Under the pieces are notes generated by a model, which was not told the origin of the DNA, ran no database searches, and saw only the letters and a list, made by a program, of their open reading frames with translations. Below, one piece after another: positions 18,025 through 25,937 of a DNA stretch of 64,000 bases (positions are counted from its first letter, which is position 1; each line of letters begins with the position of its first letter). A program made the translations under genes and the position numbers. The DNA comes from Luethyella okanaganae (GTDB lineage: Bacteria > Actinomycetota > Actinomycetes > Actinomycetales > Microbacteriaceae). Location of the stretch: assembly GCF_042660285.1 (NCBI RefSeq), contig NZ_JBHSTP010000002.1, forward strand, positions 124,001 through 188,000. The letters run 5' to 3'.

Positions 18025-18885
18025 TTACGGAGCGACGATCGGGCCGTAGGAGTCCGGTCGCCTGTCCCGGTAGAACTGCCACGAGTTGCGCACCTCGCGG
18101 ATGAGGCCGAGATCGAGATCGCGAACGACGATCTCCTCGGTGTCGGTGCTCGCCACCTCACCCACGTAGTTGCCACGGGGATCGACGAAATAGGAGCTGC
18201 CATAGAAGGTGACGGCGTCGTCCCCGAACTCCTCGGTCTCTGTGCCGATGCGATTGTTCGCGGCGACGTAGTACTGGTTGGCCGCCGCGGCAGCGGGCTG
18301 CTCGAGCTGCCAGAGCCGGTTGGAGAGGCCCGGCTTGGTCGCCGAGGGATTGAACACGATCTGGGCGCCGTTCAGGCCGAGCACGCGCCATCCCTCGGGG
18401 AAATGCCGGTCGTAGCAGATGTACACGCCGATCTTGCCGACCGCGGTGTCGAACACGGGATAGTCGGCGTTGCCGGGACGAAAGTAGAACTTCTCCCAGA
18501 ACTGCGCAAGGTTCGGGATGTGGTGCTTGCGGTACTTGCCGAGGTACGTTCCGTTGGCGTCGATGACAGCGGCCGTGTTGTAGAGGATGCCCGGCTGCTC
18601 CTCCTCGTAGACGGGGAGCACAATCACCATCCGGTGTTCTCTGGCGAGCGCCTCGAACCGCTCGGTGGTCGGGCCGGGAACCGACTCGGCGTACTCGTAG
18701 TACTTCGAGTCCTGGACGATGCCGAAGTACGGCCCGTAGAAGAGCTCCTGGAAGCAGATCACCTGTACCCCCTGCTCAGCGGCCTGACGCACGAATCCCT
18801 CGTGCTTGGCGATCATCGATTCCTTGTCGCCGGTCCAGGTGGCCTGGGTGATCGCCGCGCGGATTGTCGAACTGCTGCCGGTCAT
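18025..18885 (-). CDS. Carbon-nitrogen hydrolase, likely beta-ureidopropionase
   Basis: 286 residues of the nitrilase superfamily. The catalytic triad is visible as Glu47 (FQELF), Lys120 (KYRKHH) and Cys157 (YICYDRHFPEGWR). In this operon it should hydrolyse N-carbamoyl-beta-alanine to beta-alanine, CO2 and NH3; N-carbamoylputrescine amidases look similar. The ATG at 18885 is chosen because GGAGG lies 8 nt before it; an upstream ATG adds 17 unrelated residues. First gene of the nine-gene operon. Confidence 0.9.
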   Translation of the reverse strand: MTGSSSTIRAAITQATWTGDKESMIAKHEGFVRQAAEQGVQVICFQELFYGPYFGIVQDSKYYEYAESVPGPTTERFEALAREHRMVIVLPVYEEEQPGILYNTAAVIDANGTYLGKYRKHHIPNLAQFWEKFYFRPGNADYPVFDTAVGKIGVYICYDRHFPEGWRVLGLNGAQIVFNPSATKPGLSNRLWQLEQPAAAAANQYYVAANNRIGTETEEFGDDAVTFYGSSYFVDPRGNYVGEVASTDTEEIVVRDLDLGLIREVRNSWQFYRDRRPDSYGPIVAP

Positions 18886-19087
18886 GCCTTTGCCTCCACT
18901 GCTGTCGAGTCGAAACGGTCGAGCCGGCGATGGCACTGCCTGCAGTCACCGACGCCGAGCGGTTGAGCCGAACCGGACCACGTCGTCCGTTCTGTTATTG
19001 TTCGGCGTAAACATTTCTCTTTTGTTTCACTATGTGACGCACGCGTTAATCATCCTGTTGCCACAACCGGTCGGGAGGCAAGAGTTC
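18886..19087. promoter_or_regulatory. Divergent control region of the pyrimidine operon and its MocR regulator
   Basis: 202 bp between divergent genes; the central part (about 18991-19065) is AT-rich compared with its surroundings. A weak plus-strand promoter can be drawn as TTGTTC (18998-19003), 17 bp, TTTGTT (19021-19026). I could not identify a clear operator. GGGAGG (19074-19079) is the ribosome site of the regulator gene. Confidence 0.45.
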
Positions 19088-20461
19088 ATGGACACCTTTC
19101 TCGAACGGATCGACGACACATCGCCGCGCGGGATCGCCGCGGCGCTCGCCCGACTCATGACCTCTGGCGAGCTCGCGCCCGGCGAGAGGCTCCCGACCGT
19201 GCGCGAGCTCGCAGAGACGCTCGGCGTCAGCCCGGCGACCGTGAGCCATGCCTGGCAGGCGCTCGCGCGAGCGGGGCTCATCGAATCGCGGGGAAGAGCG
19301 GGCAGCTTTGTGCGGTCCGACCGACCCGGGTGGCTGCCGCCCCGGATGCTGGGACTGGCCGGCCCCGTGGACCACGCCCACCTCGACCTCTCCCGCGGCA
19401 CCCCGGATCCGCTGCTGCTGCCCGCCCTCGGTCCCGCCCTCTCCCGCGTCTCGGAGCGCGCCGAGGTGAGCAGCTACCATGAGCTGCCCGTCATCCCCGA
19501 GCTCGGCCGCGTGCTTGGGGAGACCTGGCCGTATCCGGCCGAATCGCTCACGGTCGTCGACGGGGCGCTCGACGCCGTCTCGCGCAGTCTCGAGGCCGTG
19601 GTCGGCTTCGGAGACCGCGTCGTGCTCGAGAATCCCGGCTTCCCGGCGTTCTTCGACCTCGTCGACACGCTCGGCGCCGAACGCCTCCCGGTGGGGCTCG
19701 ACGAGTCGGGCATCCTGCCTGAGCAGCTCGCCCGTGCCCTCGCGCTGCGCCCGCGCGCGATCGTGCTGCAGCCGCGGGCGCACAATCCGACGGGCGCGTC
19801 GATGACGGTGGACCGGGCGCGCGAGCTGGCGAAGGTCATTCGTTCCAGCCGTCATGCGGACGAACTGGTCGTGATCGAGGACGATCACTCCGGGCAGATC
19901 AGCACGGCGTCGGATGTCAGTCTCGGTCGTTGGCTGCCCGATCGGGTGCTGCACGTGCGCAGCTTCTCGAAGTCGCACGGGCCCGATCTGCGCATCGCCG
20001 CGGTCGGCGGCCCGTCCCGGCTGATCGACCGCATCGTCGCCCGGCGCATGCTCGGTCCCGGCTGGACCTCCCGCATGGTGCAGCGGATCCTGTTCGAGCT
20101 CTTGACCGACGGCGATTCGCTCGCAGAGGTGAGCGAGGCACGTCGGCAGTATTACGCGAGGCAACGTGCGCTCGCGACCGCGCTGACGACGTGGGGCGCC
20201 GAGACCGTGCGGTCGGACGGTATCAACACCTGGTTGCAGGTCGCCGACGAGCGGTCGGCACTCGTGCAACTCGCTGCGGCGGGCATCAGGGTCGCGCCAG
20301 GATCGCCGTTCCTCGCCGGAGAGCAGGAGAGCCCGGAATTCGTGCGGATCACGGTCGGCATGGTGCGCGAGGACGCCACGGGCGTCGCGGCGGCCCTCGC
20401 GGCCGCGGCGCTGCCACGCGCGGGCAACGGCGGCTACACGCTCGACTCGCGCTGGGCGTAG
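19088..20461 (+). CDS. MocR-type GntR/aminotransferase-like regulator
   Basis: 457 residues: GntR winged helix (about 10-75, with RELAETLGVSPATVSHAWQ) and a fold-I aminotransferase-like domain with a PLP lysine in RSFSKSHGPDLR. MocR proteins use PLP aldimines with amines as ligands; beta-alanine or a related amine would fit here. ATG 19088 is chosen because GGGAGG lies 8 nt upstream and the HTH begins at the usual place. It is divergent from the pyrimidine operon and is its likely activator or repressor. Confidence 0.9.
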   Translation: MDTFLERIDDTSPRGIAAALARLMTSGELAPGERLPTVRELAETLGVSPATVSHAWQALARAGLIESRGRAGSFVRSDRPGWLPPRMLGLAGPVDHAHLDLSRGTPDPLLLPALGPALSRVSERAEVSSYHELPVIPELGRVLGETWPYPAESLTVVDGALDAVSRSLEAVVGFGDRVVLENPGFPAFFDLVDTLGAERLPVGLDESGILPEQLARALALRPRAIVLQPRAHNPTGASMTVDRARELAKVIRSSRHADELVVIEDDHSGQISTASDVSLGRWLPDRVLHVRSFSKSHGPDLRIAAVGGPSRLIDRIVARRMLGPGWTSRMVQRILFELLTDGDSLAEVSEARRQYYARQRALATALTTWGAETVRSDGINTWLQVADERSALVQLAAAGIRVAPGSPFLAGEQESPEFVRITVGMVREDATGVAAALAAAALPRAGNGGYTLDSRWA

Positions 20462-20592
20462 CCGTTGCAGCCGTGACCACTGCCAATCCGGCATTCCGTC
20501 GATGCGAGACGTGTACTGATCCTCTCGTCGCGCCAGGCGCACTCGGGCGGGTGCCATTCTCGAACCCGGGAACCCGCGCATCTAAGGTGCAT

Positions 20593-21279
20593 CTAAAAAG
20601 TCGGTGAGTGCGGCTGGCCCGGGTGGAACCATCTCGTGTGGGATGGATCCCGACGAAGCAGGCCAGTCGTCGCCGGGCCGACGCCGCGAAGTACCGCGGC
20701 GGCGAGAGCCTCGGCGGTGTCGACGTCGAGCCGCACCGTCGAGGCGGGATCGACCGGCAGCGGCACGTAGCCGAGGCTGTGGTGCCTGGCCGCCGAACCC
20801 TCGCCGAAGGACGGGATCAGCGCGGCGCCCGCTGTCGCGGCGACCATCACTGTCCCCTCCCCGGAAGCGTCCGGCACCATCGAGAGCGGATGGAGCGCGG
20901 CGACGGCGAGCGCCGCATCGAGATCCGCCGCCGTGAGTGCGGGCAGATCACCCACGAGCACGGTGACAGCGGAATCCTGTCGCCCGGAACGCACCTCGGC
21001 TATGCCGCGCGCGATGGCGGCATTCATCCCCGCGTTCGGGTCCGGCACGATGCGCAGCCGTCCGTCGGCGAGAAGCGCCGGCTCAGCGACGAATGCCGAA
21101 TCGTCTCCGACCACGAAGACCCGCGCAACAGACGACGCCGCGAGCACCGCCCGAATCGTGTCGCGCGCAAAGGCCGAGGCCAGCGCCGCCCGCACCGCCG
21201 GATCGGCATCGAGACGGGTCTTGGCCCCATCGACGCGCTTAACGGGGACGACCACGCTCCAGACGGCGGACGATCTCAC
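20593..21279 (-). CDS. cofC: 2-phospho-L-lactate (or phosphoenolpyruvate) guanylyltransferase
   Basis: 228 residues, small nucleotidyltransferase fold. It activates 2-phospholactate or PEP with GTP, the step that feeds F420 synthesis in mycobacteria (FbiD) and archaea (CofC). WSVVVPVKRVDGAKTRL at the N-terminus and LVGDLPALTAADLD in the middle are typical. The start is a GTG at 21279 that overlaps the cofE stop as GTGA; longer open frame upstream is out of family. Third gene of the F420 operon; cofD and fbiC are not in the window. Confidence 0.88.
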   Translation of the reverse strand: MRSSAVWSVVVPVKRVDGAKTRLDADPAVRAALASAFARDTIRAVLAASSVARVFVVGDDSAFVAEPALLADGRLRIVPDPNAGMNAAIARGIAEVRSGRQDSAVTVLVGDLPALTAADLDAALAVAALHPLSMVPDASGEGTVMVAATAGAALIPSFGEGSAARHHSLGYVPLPVDPASTVRLDVDTAEALAAAVLRGVGPATTGLLRRDPSHTRWFHPGQPHSPTF

Positions 21280-22061
21280 TCCGACGCCCGCCTCCGCGCG
21301 GCCTCCGCACGTGCTGCAGCGAGCCCCTGTGCGTAAGCCTCGTCGCTTCCCCAGCGAAAGAGGTCGCGCTCGGCGGGGCGCACGATGCTCGCAGCCCCCG
21401 GGAGGTCGAGGCCGCCGACGAGCCGGGCGAGCCCCCGCACGACCGCGACGGGACATCCGCTCGTCTTGCCCTTGACGAGATCCGCTGCGGCGGCGAGCTC
21501 ATCGGCGACGCAGGCGACGGTCATGGTCAGAGGCCGCCCGTGCGTGTCGGTGCTGCCACGGAAATCGTCGACGACGTGCACTCCTGCCGCCCCGATCGCG
21601 ACATCCGTCTGCCCCTCCCGCCACGGCCGTCCGAGCGTGTCGCTCACGATCACGCCGATGCGCGTCCCGCTCCGTCGCCGGATCGCGGCACAAAGCGCGT
21701 GGGCGGAGGCGTCGGGGTCGAGCGGGAGGAGCAGCACGGTCCCCTGCGGCGTGTTGCTCGCGTCGACGCCGGCAGCGGCGGCGACGATCCCGAGCCGGTT
21801 CTCGACGATCCGCGTGACCCCGTTCCCGGTGTCGCGGGTCGCCACGACACGCACGGTCTCATCGGCGATGGCCCGCTCCCGGTCGGCGGCAGCGACGATG
21901 CGTCCCTCCGCCTTCGACACGATCTTCGAGGTGACGACGAGGATGTCGCCGTCCTCGAGGGCGCCGCCAACGGCCTCCGCGATGACCGCGGCGAGGTCGG
22001 TCCCCGCGACGATCTCGGGAATCCCCTCAGGGGCCCAGACGGTGAGCACGACGCCCGGCAT
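21276..22061 (-). CDS. cofE: Coenzyme F420-0:L-glutamate ligase
   Basis: 261 residues. It adds gamma-linked glutamates to F420-0 with GTP, in the cytoplasm. Family motifs include DILVVTSKIVSKAEGR, VSDTLGRPWREGQTDVAIG and DELAAAADLVKGK. In mycobacteria this domain is fused to a nitroreductase domain (FbiB); here it stands alone. Its ATG overlaps the stop of the LLM gene by one base (TGATG). An open frame continues upstream, but that is the wrong frame of the LLM gene. Confidence 0.92.
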   Translation of the reverse strand: MPGVVLTVWAPEGIPEIVAGTDLAAVIAEAVGGALEDGDILVVTSKIVSKAEGRIVAAADRERAIADETVRVVATRDTGNGVTRIVENRLGIVAAAAGVDASNTPQGTVLLLPLDPDASAHALCAAIRRRSGTRIGVIVSDTLGRPWREGQTDVAIGAAGVHVVDDFRGSTDTHGRPLTMTVACVADELAAAADLVKGKTSGCPVAVVRGLARLVGGLDLPGAASIVRPAERDLFRWGSDEAYAQGLAAARAEAARRRASE

Positions 22062-23062
22062 CAGCGCGTGATGGCGGGCAGCACGTCCCGCCCGAACACG
22101 TCGATCCACTCGCGCTGGTTGCGGCCGACGTTGTGCAGGTAGATGCGGTCGAAGCCGAGGTCGGCGAACCGCTGGATGGAGGCCCGGTGCACATCGGGGT
22201 CGGCGGAGATGACCATCCGGCCCTCGAAGTCCTCCGGGCGCACGAGCTTCGCCATCTGTTCGAGCTCGAAGGGGGAGCGGATGTCGCCCTTCGGGAACCT
22301 CATGCCGCCGTTGGGCCACTCGACCATCGCGTTCCGCGACGCCTCCTCGTCGGTGGGCGCCCAGGACATGTGCAGTTGCAGCACCTTGGGCATTGTCGAC
22401 GGGTCCTTGCCGGCCTCGCGCGCACCCTCGTCGAACTTGGCGAACAGCATCGCGATCTTCTCGAGCGGGGCGCCGACGGTGATGAGGCCGTCGACGGTCT
22501 TGCCGGCGCGCTTGGCCGTGACGGGGCCTGCGGTGGCGACGAGGATCTCGGGGGCGACCTCCGGCATGGTCCAGAGGCGCGTCGACTCGAGCTTGTAGTA
22601 CTGGCCGGCGTGCTTCGTGTCGCGGCCGGCGAGCGACGCCGCGAACAGCTTCTTGATGATCTCGATCGCCTCGAACATGCGGTTGATGCGCTCGGGCGCC
22701 TCCGGCCAGTACTGGCCGACGATGTGCTCGTTGAGCGCCTCGCCCGAGCCGAGGCCGAGCCAGTGCCTGCCGGGGTACATGGACGCGAGCGTCGCCGACG
22801 CCTGGGCCACCATCGCCGGATGCCAGCGGAACGTCGGCGCGGTGACGCCGGGACCGAGGTCGCCCCTCGTGCGCTCGGCGATCGCCGCCAGCACGCTCCA
22901 CACGAACGACGACTGCCCCTGCGCCGGAACCCACGGCTGGAAATGATCGGCGGCCATGACCCCTGAGAAGCCGTGTTCTTCGGCGTAGTGCGAGAGGGCG
23001 ACCGCCTCGGCGGGGGCGAACTGCTCGAGCATCGCCGCGTAACCGAACTGCACATCCGTCAT
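22061..23062 (-). CDS. LLM-class F420-dependent oxidoreductase (G6PDH-like family)
   Basis: 333 residues, luciferase-like barrel, resembling the family that includes F420-dependent glucose-6-phosphate dehydrogenase (TIGR03557 type). The start region MTDVQFGYAAMLEQFAP and the substrate loop WLGLGSGEALNEHI are typical. Such enzymes regenerate F420H2 or oxidise other alcohols. ATG 23062 is used; the longer open frame before it shows no family resemblance. It heads the operon with cofE and cofC, so cofactor and user are made together. Confidence 0.88.
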   Translation of the reverse strand: MTDVQFGYAAMLEQFAPAEAVALSHYAEEHGFSGVMAADHFQPWVPAQGQSSFVWSVLAAIAERTRGDLGPGVTAPTFRWHPAMVAQASATLASMYPGRHWLGLGSGEALNEHIVGQYWPEAPERINRMFEAIEIIKKLFAASLAGRDTKHAGQYYKLESTRLWTMPEVAPEILVATAGPVTAKRAGKTVDGLITVGAPLEKIAMLFAKFDEGAREAGKDPSTMPKVLQLHMSWAPTDEEASRNAMVEWPNGGMRFPKGDIRSPFELEQMAKLVRPEDFEGRMVISADPDVHRASIQRFADLGFDRIYLHNVGRNQREWIDVFGRDVLPAITR

Positions 23063-23464
23063 GGGGCCATCCTGCCTGTCGCTTGTTTCCTGATCATTGC
23101 ACGTCGTTCCCACATCCGGGAGCCCGAACGCCTCGGCCCGCCTCAGCCCGCGAGCGGCTCCTGCCTGATCGTCGTCGCGACGACCCGCGGCCGACGGAGC
23201 CGACAAGCCTCGCCCGTGACGAAGGTGCTTCGATCTCCACGAAAGCAGTGCGTCGGCCGCGGCGAACATCCACACCGCCGAGCCGGTCACCAGCACGGCG
23301 GGGCTGTACCGCGGCCGGCCCAGAGGGCAGTCGGGTCAGCTACATCGCTGCGGTCCGAGCAGCTTCGGCGAGGACGTCACGTCGGCTCAGCGCATCCGAG
23401 CGCAGCACTCCTTGGCCTAGTCTCGGGGTAATAGTCGAGGTGACGCAGACGGGATCGGCGCAAC
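23063..23464. other. No gene recognised (402 bp)
   Basis: Open frames exist on both strands but none has a ribosome site, a recognisable domain or consistent codon use. The minus strand carries a short frame around 23215-23300 with a hydrophobic segment that could be a gene remnant. The promoter of the F420 operon must lie near 23063-23110. Confidence 0.5.
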
Positions 23465-23671
23465 ATGGAAATCTCATCAATCGTCAGCGGACTGATCGTC
23501 CTGGTCGCGGTCGTCGCATACGTCACTCTGGCAATCCTGGCTCTGACGCAGATCGCCAGAGCTGACTTCCCAGACGCGAGTACGCGTGTGCTCTGGATCC
23601 TCGCAGTCCTGGTGGCACCGTTCATCGGCTCGATTGTGTGGTTCGCAGTCGGCCGCCCGGCGCGACTGTAA
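23465..23671 (+). CDS. Small PLDc_N-type membrane protein
   Basis: 68 residues with two transmembrane helices separated by a short loop, then GSIVWFAVGRPARL. This matches the PLDc_N family (phospholipase D nuclease N-terminal-like), which occurs as free-standing small proteins in actinobacteria, function unknown. The ATG lacks a strong Shine-Dalgarno sequence. Its TAA is followed in the same frame by the remnant at 23672-23980. Confidence 0.8.
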   Translation: MEISSIVSGLIVLVAVVAYVTLAILALTQIARADFPDASTRVLWILAVLVAPFIGSIVWFAVGRPARL

Positions 23672-23980
23672 CTCGCCAAGAGCGACGACATCGGAAGCGG
23701 CGGCGCACGCACGAACTGCAACGTCGACACCTGGGTCGGGCTCGTCTCGATGGGCCTCAAGGCCAACTACAATGTCAGCAGCAACACCGTATCCAGCGTC
23801 TGGGGTGCATCGTGGACGATCGGCGGCTCGTGCTCGTCGTCGTTGGCCTACCTCGGACGTCCGAACAGCAACACCGGCCTCGAGACCGTTTCCGCGCAGA
23901 TGTGTGGCGTGCCCTACGCCACGTCGTTCAACCTTCAGGTCCAGGTCTCGGGCGGCACGGCAACTGAGAGTTGGTGGTGA
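23672..23980 (+). pseudogene. 5'-truncated secreted-protein remnant
   Basis: A 102-codon open stretch follows the PLDc_N stop codon without any start codon before M27 (23750). The predicted chain has Ser/Thr/Gly-rich composition, three or four cysteines (TNCNVD, GGSCSSS, QMCGVP) and aromatic ends (ESWW), like the outer part of a secreted protein. The missing N-terminus and lack of a ribosome site suggest a deletion fused to the PLDc_N gene. Translation from 23750 as a 76-residue protein is the alternative. Confidence 0.45.
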
Positions 23981-23985
23981 TCTAG

Positions 23986-24093
23986 ATGCTCGAATGGCAT
24001 CTGCTTGTCGCAGGACAGGTCGTTCTGCTCGCTGGCGTAGTGACTGCGTTGGTGATCTGGGTGCGTCGACGCAACCACGCTCGGCAGCGATAA
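23986..24093 (+). CDS. Small membrane protein, 35 residues
   Basis: An ATG frame six bases after the previous stop encodes a ~22-residue hydrophobic helix followed by RRRNHARQR. GGTGGTGA lies before it. It looks like a single-pass protein with a positive cytoplasmic tail. Not recognised; it may belong with the remnant before it. Confidence 0.45.
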   Translation: MLEWHLLVAGQVVLLAGVVTALVIWVRRRNHARQR

Positions 24094-24467
24094 CTCGAGC
24101 TCACGACCAGGGCCGGCTCTCCCAGGGAGGGCCGCCTTCGTGCGCCTGCTTCGGGTGTCGCAGCGTAGCTCAGCGACAACTCAGCCCGAGCTGACCGCAC
24201 CACGTGCCTGCTCGACGCTCATGTCTGGCCATCGCACGGGAGGCTTTCGGCGGTAGCGGAGGCCATTGTGGTGAAAATGTCCCTCCCGAGCACGCGAAGG
24301 CCTCCGCTCCGGCAGGCCGGAGCGCTCTCTGACGTTCAGACCCGTTCGATGGTCTCGGCCCAGGCGAGAGACCGACCAGCATGACGGAGGAGGCGCGAGG
24401 GGTTCGGGAGGGCGGATATGCCACCCCTGCACTCGGTTGAACCCCCGCACTCCGCGCCGCAGCCGGC
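24094..24467. other. No gene recognised; one perfect short hairpin
   Basis: 374 bp. GCTCCGGC (24306-24313) and GCCGGAGC (24316-24323) form a perfect 8-2-8 hairpin. A minus-strand open frame at 24181-24471 is rich in Arg and Pro and carries no domain I know. Confidence 0.45.
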
Positions 24468-25448
24468 TCACTCGCCCGCACCCTCGCGGCGTTCTGCCGC
24501 GACCTTCGGCACCAGTCGAACGAAGAGCACCATGCCCATCAGCTCGATGAGTGTCTGTGTCACGACCGCGAGCGGAGCGATCGCGAGCTCGGCCGGCAGA
24601 GCCAGCGCGAGTGGAAGAACGACGAGCGAGTTACGGGTGGCTCCGCTGAAGATCAGCGCGCGGGTTTCAGGCACGCCGAGCCGGATGACCCGGCCGGCGG
24701 CGAGTCCGACGAAGAGCATGACGATGAGGAAGGCGAGGTACAGCGGTACGACCCGGAGCAGCGCGGGTGCCTCGCCGCCGACAGCGGCGATCTGCGAGCC
24801 GATCACCACGGCGAGGGTGAGCATCAGAAGGGGCACCATCGCGCCGGCCGTGACGTGCTCGATGGCTCGGCCGGCACGATGACTCCGAGCCAGTGCCTGG
24901 ACGAGCACGGCCGCCAGCAACGGAATCACGATGACGACGACGAACGCCTCGATGAACGGCTCGATCTCGATGTGCTGCACCGCATCGCCGCCTGCGAACA
25001 GCCACAGGTACGCGGGCAAGAGCACGATCTGCAGCACCATCAGGAGCGGCGTCGCCGCGAGCAGTCGTGCTTTCGCGCCGCCGGCGAGCCCGGTGAACAC
25101 GATCACGTAATCGACGCACGGGGTCAGCAATGCAAGGAGCATGCCGATGAGCAGCCCTCTGTCATCGGCCACGAATCGCGACAGCCCGAACACCACGAAC
25201 GGTACGAGCACGAAGTTGACGACGAGCACGGTCCCGAGGAATCGGGCGCCCTTGAACGATCGTCCGACCTCGATCATGGGCACGCCGAGGAATGTGGCGA
25301 ACAGCAGGATCGCGAGCACCGGATTCGTCGCAGCCGCGAGTACGGGAGCTGCGCTCGGGGCGAGAAAGCCGAACACGCCTCCGACGACGATCGCAGCGAC
25401 GTACAGGGCGACCTGGTGCGCGCCCCACCAGTCCACGAATCGCAGCAT
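24468..25448 (-). CDS. ACR3/bile-acid-symporter-fold exporter, likely arsenite
   Basis: 326 residues, about ten transmembrane helices, of the bile acid:sodium symporter superfamily. LLTPCVDYVIVFTGLAGG matches the conserved region with the functional Cys of ACR3 arsenite exporters; actinobacterial relatives are usually named arsenic resistance proteins. No arsC or arsR partner is adjacent, so the substrate is uncertain. TAGGCT stands 6 nt before the ATG and there is no usable Shine-Dalgarno sequence, pointing to a leaderless mRNA. Confidence 0.82.
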   Translation of the reverse strand: MLRFVDWWGAHQVALYVAAIVVGGVFGFLAPSAAPVLAAATNPVLAILLFATFLGVPMIEVGRSFKGARFLGTVLVVNFVLVPFVVFGLSRFVADDRGLLIGMLLALLTPCVDYVIVFTGLAGGAKARLLAATPLLMVLQIVLLPAYLWLFAGGDAVQHIEIEPFIEAFVVVIVIPLLAAVLVQALARSHRAGRAIEHVTAGAMVPLLMLTLAVVIGSQIAAVGGEAPALLRVVPLYLAFLIVMLFVGLAAGRVIRLGVPETRALIFSGATRNSLVVLPLALALPAELAIAPLAVVTQTLIELMGMVLFVRLVPKVAAERREGAGE

Positions 25449-25454
25449 CCTCTC

Positions 25455-25460
25455 AGCCTA
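25455..25460 (-). promoter_or_regulatory. -10 box of the leaderless ACR3-like gene
   Basis: TAGGCT on the minus strand ends 6 nt before the ATG at 25448. Confidence 0.5.
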
Positions 25461-25578
25461 GAGAGCGCTTGACCTTACGAGAGACGTGAGGCGCGTTGGC
25501 CGATGGCCGATGGCGTGTCGAGAGAGCAGGCTGTTTCAGCCGGTCATAGTGCGCTCTCGAGGATCGTTGCAGAGCTCG

Positions 25579-25810
25579 AAATGACTACAACGAAACTGCG
25601 GGCGGGCATCAGGGCGGCGTGCACCTCGTGCGCTACAAGACAGACCGGATGCGGATCGTCGACGTCGACCCCGACTTCCCGCTGGCCGACGAGCGCCGCC
25701 TGTACGGCGAGCTCGACGCCTCGGCGATGGGTCGCCTGCTGGTGGCCGAGTTGCTCGAGGCGGGCAAACCTCTGCCGGCGCGGCTCTCGGCGGCCGCGCG
25801 CTCGGCGTGA
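25579..25810 (+). pseudogene. Small unknown gene with an apparent frameshift
   Basis: An ATG at 25582 begins MTTTKLRAGIR, then the sensible reading moves to another frame at about 25615 (GTG 25619) and continues as HLVRYKTDRMRIVDVDPDF and onward to the stop at 25810. The joined protein would have about 75 residues, with a regular amphipathic C-terminus. The shift falls in AGGGCGGCGTG. Translation from GTG 25619 alone (63 residues) is possible. Not recognised. The rest of 25449-25937 shows no gene. Confidence 0.4.
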
Positions 25811-25937
25811 CCTCGATTCCAGAACATGATCGCCACCATCGAGAACGCCGCCCACCCGGAGCCCTCGACGTAGTCCGACAAGCAGCGAAGGCCGCGAGTA
25901 GCGGCTCCTGACGCCGCCGGTCTGCCGCGCCCGCCTT

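Noticed and set aside
16570..18966. A 798-codon plus-strand frame
   Set aside because: It is antisense to hydA and the amidohydrolase, has no domain, and arises from GC-rich codon bias.
21276..22934. A 552-codon open frame suggesting a larger CofE fusion
   Set aside because: The N-terminal part is the wrong frame of the LLM gene and is Arg-rich; CofE homology begins at 22061.
23465..23980. Stop-codon readthrough from PLDc_N into the following frame
   Set aside because: The PLDc_N domain ends naturally at the TAA and no readthrough context is seen; a deletion scar is simpler.
24181..24471. A 96-residue minus-strand gene
   Set aside because: No ribosome site, no domain, and Arg/Pro-rich content typical of non-coding frames in GC-rich DNA.
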